NCBI GenBank assembly: GCA_035318985.1
Contig: DATHDP010000076.1
Span: forward strand, 1 to 22,911
DNA from: VBAS01 sp035318985
GTDB lineage: Bacteria > Bacteroidota > Bacteroidia > Chitinophagales > Chitinophagaceae
Reading direction: 5' to 3'
Length of the DNA stretch: 22,911 nt
Position numbers and translations under genes: made by a program. Below are positions 1 through 7,058 of this stretch, piece after piece. The notes under the pieces are model-generated. The model did not search any database, was not told where the DNA came from, and saw only the letters and a list, made by a program, of their open reading frames with translations. How positions within the stretch are numbered: position 1 is the first letter of the stretch; every line of letters starts with the position of its first letter.

Positions 1-726
1 AATCGAACCGGCATCAAATTTATTTTTGATGGTTGTGAAGACAAATCCACCATTCCCGAATGTAGGATCGAGCGATCCATCGTGATCCATACGAATCACG
101 ACAACTCGGGTTCCGTCACCACAACTAGGGAATATGTCGACAATTGAGCGGACAACAACGATCTTTTTATCCGGTGTAAGTGCCACTGAGGGTGATAGAT
201 TATTCGATATATGATTTTGCGCGAACAGAATGATTCGAGTGCTTCCACCCTGCCCAAAGGTAGGATCAGGCGTCCCGTCCGCCTCAAATCTGGCGAGAAA
301 CAGACCTTGTTCATTTTCTTGTCCATTGAATGTATCTGATGCGCCGACGATAATGAATCGCCCGTCTTGCTCAACAATCTTGCTCTTAGTTCCAGGTCCG
401 GGAACTTGTATAGAAATAGGTCCGGAGAAACTAACACCCTTGTTAGCTACGAAGTTTTTTTGCATTGTACTTGTAGACCTCTTAGCTGAGAAAAGTACTG
501 CTGAATCAGCAATGAACCGTGGCTGCTTGGTCAGTTCGACAGGCATCAGAACGTCTGAGGGCACGATTGCAAACGAGTTGAAGACTTTCTTCGTAGGCAA
601 TATGATTTGCGCGATCTTTTCTGATTGCGGCATCTTGCCATCGGAAACCGGAGGGCATTGACCAAATGCGGATGATACGGGGAGCGATAAAACCAGAATA
701 CCAACTGTGATGAAATTAAGTGACAT
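1..726 (-). CDS. Exported delta-60-repeat protein, N-terminal part (runs off the left edge)
   Basis: The frame is open from ATG at 726 to base 1 with no stop (242 codons), so the C-terminus lies outside the window. The first ~22 residues form a signal peptide (MSLNFITVGILVLSLPVSSA), followed by FGQCPP, so the protein should be exported. Around residues 145-162 and 205-225 there are two copies of a motif of the form D-G-x-x-D-P-T-F-G-x-G-G (DGTPDPTFGQGG and DGSLDPTFGNGG). This is the hallmark of the delta-60 repeat (TIGR02608), which is thought to build beta-propeller-like extracellular proteins of unknown function. A stretch such as GRFIIVGASD between repeats also fits that family. No clear ribosome-binding site is visible, which is common in Bacteroidota. 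The gene is distinctly GC-richer than the genes to its right, so it probably belongs to the ancestral chromosome beside an insertion. Confidence 0.85.
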   Translation of the reverse strand, partial: MSLNFITVGILVLSLPVSSAFGQCPPVSDGKMPQSEKIAQIILPTKKVFNSFAIVPSDVLMPVELTKQPRFIADSAVLFSAKRSTSTMQKNFVANKGVSFSGPISIQVPGPGTKSKIVEQDGRFIIVGASDTFNGQENEQGLFLARFEADGTPDPTFGQGGSTRIILFAQNHISNNLSPSVALTPDKKIVVVRSIVDIFPSCGDGTRVVVIRMDHDGSLDPTFGNGGFVFTTIKNKFDAGSI

Positions 727-807
727 AATCTTTTGTTTAAGATGATTTTTAATTCAACACAAAAGACGGACTAAAACAAGAACTGACTTATAAGCTTTAT
801 ATAGTGT

Positions 808-1050
808 TTATAATAAATTTAATGAATCTAACTGATTCCCGTAAACCAATAGTTGATTCTTATTTGTAATGGATTCAAACTTCCTAAGGTAATTATTTTC
901 CCTGTGATAATACACTTCAACAAAGAAACCGTCGATTTGATAAAGTAATATATCAAAAACTTCATTGGCTCTTTGTGCAATCATTTTTCCACTCCAAACT
1001 GCTTCTATTTGTTCCATTTTATCTAACTGTTTGAATTGGTTTAAGGTCAT
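808..1050 (-). CDS. Small conserved hypothetical protein (80 aa)
   Basis: An 80-codon frame starting at ATG 1050 with MTLNQFKQLD. It is acidic to neutral, has no signal peptide or membrane segment, and has a compact alternating pattern (DILLYQIDGFFVEVYYH) that suggests a small alpha/beta fold. The general form (MTLxxFxxLxxxEQ...AVW..., ...LLYQ...FYVEVYYH..., ...L) matches small hypothetical proteins I recall from Bacteroidota; no function is known to me. It stands alone on the minus strand, divergent from the next gene with 47 bp between the two starts, so the two may share a promoter region. I regard it as a real gene from its protein-like composition and remembered family shape, not from any functional motif. 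Confidence 0.7.
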   Translation of the reverse strand: MTLNQFKQLDKMEQIEAVWSGKMIAQRANEVFDILLYQIDGFFVEVYYHRENNYLRKFESITNKNQLLVYGNQLDSLNLL

Positions 1051-1097
1051 ATAGCAATTTAATAATAAATTGACAACTGAAAATTAAGAGCGAGTTT

Positions 1098-1751
1098 ATG
1101 TATAATATTACTTTGATTTTTACTCATCATGGTGACCTCGGAGAAAAATGTAATTCCGATGAATTGTATAAAATAATTAAATCTATAAATCCTGAAGTAA
1201 TTTTTTGGGAATTCCCGGCCGTTTTATTTGATATGCTTTGTAAAGAAGAAGGACATTCTAATTACACGCCGGAAACCAAAACTTTCAAATGGCTTTTGCA
1301 AAACTCATCCATTAAACATTTTCCTGTAGATATTGATTCAAACCCAAACTTGTCTTTTGACGAAATCGAAAATACATTCAAAAAATACCATGTTTATAAA
1401 AATTTAATTGATGACATTCAAAATGGGATAGAGTTAGATGGCTATACTTTTCTCAATAGCAAAAAATGCGAGAAATTATATGAAGAAAAGAAAATTATGG
1501 AAAAGAAATTTTTGAGATTTATTGGATTCACGGGATTAATTCATATGTACAAATTATTCTATGAAGAAGTGGACGATAGAGAATACGCAATTATCAAAAA
1601 TATATACAATCACAGCAAAGAAAATCAATATAATCATGGAGTGCTAATAATTGGCGCAGCACACAGGCCATCATTAAAACAAAAAATAAAAGAACATAAA
1701 ACGAAGGAAAAATTAAAACTAAATTGGATTTTCGATCATTTTGAAAAATAA
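1098..1751 (+). CDS. TraB/TIKI-like superfamily protein (217 aa)
   Basis: ATG at 1098, preceded by a purine-rich AAGAGCGAG. No signal peptide or membrane segment, so probably cytoplasmic. The positions that define the TraB/TIKI (EreA/ChaN-like) fold appear in order: a His pair near the N-terminus (H10-H11 in FTHHGD), a strand ending in Glu (E38 in VIFWEFP), an Asp-Arg pair before a helix (DREYAIIKNI, R161) and a C-terminal strand-loop with His (GVLIIGAAHRPSL, H189). In this superfamily these residues line a presumed metal-dependent hydrolase or peptidase site; substrates of bacterial members are mostly unknown. This is a motif-level assignment, not a confident family call. At 217 aa it is near the minimum for the fold. 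Its 3' end overlaps by 16 bp a possible tiny ORF on the other strand. It could alternatively be an unrelated orphan. Confidence 0.5.
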   Translation: MYNITLIFTHHGDLGEKCNSDELYKIIKSINPEVIFWEFPAVLFDMLCKEEGHSNYTPETKTFKWLLQNSSIKHFPVDIDSNPNLSFDEIENTFKKYHVYKNLIDDIQNGIELDGYTFLNSKKCEKLYEEKKIMEKKFLRFIGFTGLIHMYKLFYEEVDDREYAIIKNIYNHSKENQYNHGVLIIGAAHRPSLKQKIKEHKTKEKLKLNWIFDHFEK

Positions 1752-1846
1752 CTTATCGCCCTGCCAATTGCAACTCCCAAAATAAAAATCAAGATTGCAA
1801 ATAGTAAGATCTTAAAAACTTGTGGTGTTATTAGTGGTTTGGGCAT
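1736..1846 (-). CDS. Possible 36-aa single-pass membrane peptide
   Basis: An ATG at 1846 opens a 36-codon frame ending in TGA at 1736-1738. The peptide starts MPKPLITPQVFK, continues with a 16-20 residue hydrophobic helix (ILLFAILIFILGVAIG) and ends in a short polar tail (RAISYFSK). Proline and lysine before the helix and Arg/Lys after it look like a designed membrane peptide. The same frame stays open upstream of the ATG for about 28 codons to a TAG, reading PQAKQYISKTTKENGAAKKR, so this may instead be the surviving 3' end of a longer decayed gene. It overlaps the end of the TraB-like gene by 16 bp and lies in an otherwise empty 254-bp gap. No ribosome-binding site is obvious. Evidence is composition only. 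Confidence 0.25.
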   Translation of the reverse strand: MPKPLITPQVFKILLFAILIFILGVAIGRAISYFSK

Positions 1847-2005
1847 AGCAAATAACTGAAGTCTTTTTTTAGCTGCTCCATTTTCTTTTGTTGTTTTACT
1901 AATATATTGTTTTGCTTGAGGTACCTATTTACCGGCTAAATAAAACTAGTCGTATATTGACTTCATCTTCTTTAGTCTTCAATCTTTAATAAAAATGAAC
2001 AGATA

Positions 2006-2659
2006 ATGATACTTCCTTCGGATAAGCAAATTAAAAATGCAAAGCAAGAAAGTCCTTGGGACTTTGGTAATAAAATTCTCTATAACCTGTGCAAAAAACA
2101 TTATAGTCATAAACAAGATCAATACATTATTACCAAGGTTCTTTTTATAGGAAGAATTTATGCTGCGGCAATTGAGAGGCGTAAGATTAAAAAAAAGGAT
2201 ATTAACGATAACTTTTACATACATACCATTGTTCCGAAATTTAAAAAATCAAGGCTGGATTACCATCTTAATGAATTGAAGAAACTGAAGCAAACGACTT
2301 CAATAAACATACAGGAGGTTTTGCAAACACATGGATACTTGACATCAACTTTAAAAACTATAACAGACTTAGATAAGCGGTCATTTGTTTCAAAATATCT
2401 ACATTTCCATTTACCTGAATTTTTCTTTATCTATGACTCGAGAGCCGCAACAGCGATACGACAATTTTGTAGTCAAGTTCCAAAAGATCTCAAGCATTTT
2501 ATACACATTGACGGAGTCGATACAGAATATGCAAAATTCTTTTGCAAATGCTTTGAGCTAAAGAAAAGAATCAAAGCTCATTACAAAATCTCCTTAACGC
2601 CAAGGCAATTGGACAGATTATTGATTGAATCCTTCAATAAGAAAAATGGGATGAAATGA
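2006..2659 (+). CDS. Conserved hypothetical protein of unknown function (217 aa)
   Basis: ATG at 2006. I do not recognise a named domain. Two blocks look strongly constrained: PWDFGNKILYNLC with a following IGRIYAAAIERRK (residues ~18-60), and SFVSKYLHFHLPEFFFIYDS (around residue 125-145). I recall the same two blocks in hypothetical proteins from unrelated bacteria, often in accessory regions. The second block, an all-helical run ending in an IYDS-type aspartate, is loosely like the substrate-pocket region of helix-hairpin-helix DNA glycosylases, but I see no convincing HhH motif and do not claim that function. The protein is basic (many Lys/Arg), with no signal peptide or membrane segment. 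It sits 149 bp upstream of the NERD-helicase operon in the same direction, so it could be its first gene or an independent passenger. Confidence 0.65.
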   Translation: MILPSDKQIKNAKQESPWDFGNKILYNLCKKHYSHKQDQYIITKVLFIGRIYAAAIERRKIKKKDINDNFYIHTIVPKFKKSRLDYHLNELKKLKQTTSINIQEVLQTHGYLTSTLKTITDLDKRSFVSKYLHFHLPEFFFIYDSRAATAIRQFCSQVPKDLKHFIHIDGVDTEYAKFFCKCFELKKRIKAHYKISLTPRQLDRLLIESFNKKNGMK

Positions 2660-2808
2660 GTTCATTTTTTAGTTTAATAGTTTCCAAGATGTTTCTTCTC
2701 GTCATTCTGAACGCACCGAAAATTCTTATTAGATTAAAAAACAAAGTATAAGAAATCCATTTATTCATGAGGCTTTCCTAAATTGCCAGACAGCTAACAA
2801 GAGATATA

Positions 2809-4551
2809 ATGCCCATAAAATTTTACCCAGAAATACCTATTGATCAACTGGAAACGTTCATATCGCATGAAGATGGAACTCCGTTATGGGGTGAAATTGA
2901 CGTTTATAGAAAACTATACAATGGTTTAGGACAAAGTGAGGAAAATTGGTTTGTATGGCATGATTTAAAATTACCAACGCACTCAGATCAATATAATGAT
3001 TATGGTAAAACAAGTTCTCAAATTGATTTTTTGATCCTATCAAGTTCTGGCATTTTAGTTCTTGAAGTAAAAGGTGGACCAATTTCGCTTTCCGAAAACT
3101 CATTTTACTATGGTAAATCCCTGGATAGTAAAATGAAACAGGATCCATTTCGACAAGCAGAAGGCTATAAATATACGTTGAAGGACAAAATACTTAATAA
3201 CCTAGGAAAATGCTTCTTCTGCTATGCCGTTGCATTCCCTCACGTCGATTATCCCTTTGAAAGTAAAATATTCGATGAAAATATATTATGGACAAAATTC
3301 AAATCCTCCAAGTATAACGATTCAATTGAAGTATTTATTAAAACTGTATTTAAACACTGCAAGGAACAACATAAAAAGTATAATCGGTTCTACCCAGACA
3401 TTGGAGACAAGGAAATTACCGCTATACAAAAGACTCTTAGTCCATTGATTTTGGATAGAAGTAAATTGGAAAACATCAATACTCTTGAATGGTTACAAAT
3501 AAACAATCTTGAAATCCTAGAAGGCCTATATAAGAACAAAAGAATCATGATTGAAGGCCCTCCTGGAAGTGGGAAGACGACTATTGCCAAAGCTTTTATT
3601 GATAATCAAGTTGGAAAAAAAGGGATTTATATCTGCTGGAATAATCTTTTGATGCACTTCACAAGCAAGGCTATAAACGAAAGAAAAAATATCGAAAACT
3701 TTGAAATAATTACTCTAACAAGATTTTTAAAGCAGCTTGATCCAACAATTAACTTTGAACAGATCGTAGGTATGAATGAAAACGAGTTCTACGATCTTTC
3801 AAAGAAGGTTTTAGACAAACTTGAATCTGAAAAAAGGCTACCGATATACGATTATATGATCATAGACGAAGGTCAAGATGTTTTTGATAGAGGCATTGAT
3901 CTAATTCTGAATAAACTCTGTGGATATAATAGAAATGGTTTGGACAATGGGACAATATTATTGCTTTACGATATTGATCAAAGCTACGTTGCATCAGGAA
4001 GGAATGTATTTGAAATTGCAGATCTATTATCGGAATATTTTTCTCATTTCAAATTGAACCATATTAGAAGAAGTGCACAAAACTCGGATATAAGAAAATT
4101 ATCGTCGATAATCTTAGAAAATCCAAAAACCATCTTGGACAGTGAATTCAAAACTAATTATCCAAAAATTTCAATCAATTATCACAAGTCTTTGGAAAGT
4201 GTAAAAAAACATCTTGTACAGACTGTTCTTAGTGAAATGCGTACAAAAACATCTTCTTTAAGAGGAGAAGATTGTGTGATACTAGTAGAATCAACTCTTT
4301 TGCGAGGTAGCTATAAGGGCAACCTCGATATGCACTATGAACTTACGATCAAAGATGTTGAAGAACTTAGCGAAGATAATATAGCAGATAAGGCAAATAA
4401 ACTCAGATATACGTCAATCCTAAAGTATAAGGGGTTAGAGAAAAAGAATGTTTTCCTAATTATAACAGAACCACGCGAATTTAATAAATATGAGATTTTT
4501 ATTGGTATTACTCGTGCAATACTTAATGTTGAAATCAACGTTGTTTCATAA
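2809..4551 (+). CDS. NERD nuclease-domain / SF1 helicase fusion (580 aa)
   Basis: ATG at 2809 after a weak purine stretch (AACAAGAGATATA). The N-terminus is a NERD-type nuclease-related domain: QIDFLIL with D73, then ILVLEVKGG with E86 and K88, giving the D...ExK arrangement of the PD-(D/E)XK fold. From about residue 235 follows an SF1 (UvrD/Rep-like) helicase core: Walker A EGPPGSGKTT (K256-T257), Walker B/motif II MIIDEGQD (D353-E354), a motif III-like LLLYDIDQSY, HIRRS near motif IV, and a C-terminal KYKGLEKKNVFLII plus FIGITRA resembling motifs V/VI. NERD-helicase fusions recur in bacterial defence loci, where they are presumed to unwind and cut DNA. Its TAA overlaps the next gene's ATG by one base (TAATG), so translational coupling is likely. 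It starts a four-gene operon with the DrmA/DrmB-like genes. Confidence 0.85.
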   Translation: MPIKFYPEIPIDQLETFISHEDGTPLWGEIDVYRKLYNGLGQSEENWFVWHDLKLPTHSDQYNDYGKTSSQIDFLILSSSGILVLEVKGGPISLSENSFYYGKSLDSKMKQDPFRQAEGYKYTLKDKILNNLGKCFFCYAVAFPHVDYPFESKIFDENILWTKFKSSKYNDSIEVFIKTVFKHCKEQHKKYNRFYPDIGDKEITAIQKTLSPLILDRSKLENINTLEWLQINNLEILEGLYKNKRIMIEGPPGSGKTTIAKAFIDNQVGKKGIYICWNNLLMHFTSKAINERKNIENFEIITLTRFLKQLDPTINFEQIVGMNENEFYDLSKKVLDKLESEKRLPIYDYMIIDEGQDVFDRGIDLILNKLCGYNRNGLDNGTILLLYDIDQSYVASGRNVFEIADLLSEYFSHFKLNHIRRSAQNSDIRKLSSIILENPKTILDSEFKTNYPKISINYHKSLESVKKHLVQTVLSEMRTKTSSLRGEDCVILVESTLLRGSYKGNLDMHYELTIKDVEELSEDNIADKANKLRYTSILKYKGLEKKNVFLIITEPREFNKYEIFIGITRAILNVEINVVS

Positions 4552-7058
4552 TGAGGATTATAATTGATCATATAACTCAATACTTAGCTGAGTACGATAA
4601 AAAAGAAGATCAGTTTTTTGATCAACTTTTTCAGGAATTACAATATTTTAAAAAAGACAATGACAAACATCTCTTAAAGTATATATATAGAGTGCTTACA
4701 GATCACGATAGACTCTACAACAATGATTTGAACGTACTCCATTTCCATTTTGAAGATGACTTTGAAGATTACATTAAGCAGGCTATTGCTGAGTTTGTGA
4801 TAGTTTATCAGTTCCAAAAATCTATTGCGTTAACCTCCGAATTGAATAACGACCAGTTTACAATATTGGATAAAAAAATACATCTAAAAAGGTTACAAAA
4901 GAAGCTATCTACTTGTCCAGACGGGGCAAGTGCTAAGAATGGAGGTAACAGGATTTATAGAAATTGGCAAATAGAAAAAGACAATACAATTGCTTTACTC
5001 AAATTCTTTGAAAAGTTCGATGACTCATTGACTTTATGCCCTAGAGTTATATTCAATTGTCATATAAAGCTTCAAAAAAGAATCACCGATTCATTTTTTA
5101 TAAACCCTTATGCAATTGATATTGCGCATAAAGGTCAATTAGATTCCTGTGTTACCCTCAACACCGAATCTCTAAGTTCAATCAGGAAAAAAACGATTTA
5201 TGGACAATATCTCCTTAAATTAATAGATACTGTTATTTTATTTGATTCAGAAAATAGTGTAAAAAGATTTGGTGATTTTAATGCTGAAACGATCAATGGC
5301 CTAAATCGAAATCATGGGACGCAATTTAAAAGTCTAATTATCTTTTCCTTTGGAAAGAAGGGTGGCTCATTTGATGATATTAGAGAAAAAATTGAATTAG
5401 TAAAAACCAGGTTTAAATTACCAGATAAGTCAGCATATACATTGCTTTTGGCAGAACAAATCTTTTTTCAAAACGATAAAGTTAAAAAAAAGATTCCCAT
5501 TAGTTTCTGGGGAATGGAACGATCTACATTTTGGGACACTTTTATCCGTGAAACAAGTATTAGAGATCTGTATGAGCTGAGGTCTATAAAAATGCTTAAT
5601 ATATATTCTTTGGCTTTCAATAATCAAATTAAGCAATATATACTGAACGACATTTTCTCGGAAGATGCTAAAACTTGTCTTCTCTCTGAAGAGACAAAGC
5701 AAATTGTTCTGCAACTAAATGATGAGGATAGAAAAGTTATATGTGATTCTCTGTCGAATACTCTAGATCTAATAATTCAAGAAGGTTGGTTAAATCACAT
5801 ACGTAGTAAAATAAACAATAATTCGGAAATTATTTTGCCACAGGAAGTAATTAGGGATGTTGAATTACTTTCTATGCTTGTGCAAATTCTAGGTTTGACA
5901 AAAAATAATCTGTTAAAGTCTTGGGCAAATTTGGATACTCAAACAATAAGGTCTGTAATAATCCTAGCATACAGGGATCAGGGTAAATACCCATATTATT
6001 TTAATCAAAATATCTTCGAGACAGATTTTGAAAATACATTTTCGTTGTCTGCTGAATTTCTAGCATGTTTTTTTCATACACAATATCAATGGGCAGAATT
6101 TAATCTTTCAAAAAGTATTCATAAGTATCTTGATCATCCTATAAGGGAAGAATCCTTTAGCTGGGGCGAACTGAAAAGAAAAATAAATGCTCTTAAACCT
6201 GAAGCTAGAGACTCTACGCTTTGGGAGCTAGAAAATGATTACGTCTTCATTGATAATAGGGAAACTATAAGAGTTAAATTTAAGGCTTCAAAAAAAACAA
6301 AAACATATTTGGCTTCCGACCTGTTCATTGTCAAGCTTAACAATGTATCAAAATTTCGAGTTGAGAAATTAAATGAGCTTGCTAATCTTGATCTAAACGA
6401 AGAATTAATTGCAATTCAAAGCCTGGATGAAATACAAGAAAGTATTAATATATATGATAAGATCGTTGACAGAGATCAACAGTACAGAGAACTAAAATTA
6501 ATTCGGGACCAATTTAATCTTAGTGAAATCGACCCCGCTAGTCTATGGAAAATTCTGCTAAAGAAGAAAGTAAGTGTAAGGTCTGAAAGAGAAATCTATG
6601 AAGAATTAAACGGTTTTTTGAAACTAAAAAATTTAAAGATCGTATCTTTCTCCCATTTTAGAAATAATTGGATCAATCCCAAGAGTGAATCTTTCACACC
6701 CTTAAGTAAAAGAGTATTTATATCTCTTTGCGAATATCTAGATATTCCAAGAGCTTACTTTGCAATAATGCAAAGCATAAAGAATGCATCAAAACAGGCT
6801 TCAAGTCAAAGCACAAGGCAGATGAATAATTTACTGAAAGATCTTTTTAACGATGGTTGTTTCGATGATATAGCCCAAACAAGAGGCATATTAGAGAATA
6901 GGATTCGTTATTATAAGACGTATCACTCTGCTGATGAACTTGGGACTAGCAATGATCGTTTATTGGATGTTCTTATAACACTGGTAGATCTTATATCCCC
7001 TGAATTAAAACTTCAGGATATTGAATCACTACAAAAAATTGAGAATGAAAATCCTTGA
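4551..7058 (+). CDS. Large protein of unknown function in DrmAB-type operon (835 aa)
   Basis: Starts in the TAATG overlap with the NERD-helicase and ends 14 bp inside the drmA-like gene, so it is an integral operon member. I see no Walker motif, nuclease motif, methyltransferase motif or membrane segment. The N-terminal ~120 residues are acidic and helical; the middle contains LKSLIIFSFGKKGGS-like strand/loop segments and SFWGMERSTFWDTF; the C-terminal ~150 residues are helical and contain SFSHFRNNWINP followed by SKRVFISLCEYLDIPRAYF, a segment with the look of a conserved domain. In class 2 DISARM a large uncharacterised protein, DrmE, accompanies DrmA/DrmB; size and position make this gene a possible functional counterpart, but that is inference from context and I cannot show homology. 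It could equally be a novel targeting or scaffold subunit. Confidence 0.75.
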   Translation: MRIIIDHITQYLAEYDKKEDQFFDQLFQELQYFKKDNDKHLLKYIYRVLTDHDRLYNNDLNVLHFHFEDDFEDYIKQAIAEFVIVYQFQKSIALTSELNNDQFTILDKKIHLKRLQKKLSTCPDGASAKNGGNRIYRNWQIEKDNTIALLKFFEKFDDSLTLCPRVIFNCHIKLQKRITDSFFINPYAIDIAHKGQLDSCVTLNTESLSSIRKKTIYGQYLLKLIDTVILFDSENSVKRFGDFNAETINGLNRNHGTQFKSLIIFSFGKKGGSFDDIREKIELVKTRFKLPDKSAYTLLLAEQIFFQNDKVKKKIPISFWGMERSTFWDTFIRETSIRDLYELRSIKMLNIYSLAFNNQIKQYILNDIFSEDAKTCLLSEETKQIVLQLNDEDRKVICDSLSNTLDLIIQEGWLNHIRSKINNNSEIILPQEVIRDVELLSMLVQILGLTKNNLLKSWANLDTQTIRSVIILAYRDQGKYPYYFNQNIFETDFENTFSLSAEFLACFFHTQYQWAEFNLSKSIHKYLDHPIREESFSWGELKRKINALKPEARDSTLWELENDYVFIDNRETIRVKFKASKKTKTYLASDLFIVKLNNVSKFRVEKLNELANLDLNEELIAIQSLDEIQESINIYDKIVDRDQQYRELKLIRDQFNLSEIDPASLWKILLKKKVSVRSEREIYEELNGFLKLKNLKIVSFSHFRNNWINPKSESFTPLSKRVFISLCEYLDIPRAYFAIMQSIKNASKQASSQSTRQMNNLLKDLFNDGCFDDIAQTRGILENRIRYYKTYHSADELGTSNDRLLDVLITLVDLISPELKLQDIESLQKIENENP

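Noticed and set aside
230..661. 143-codon plus-strand frame opposite the delta-60 gene
   Set aside because: It is antisense to a minus-strand frame that has a signal peptide and delta-60 motifs; its translation has no domain features.
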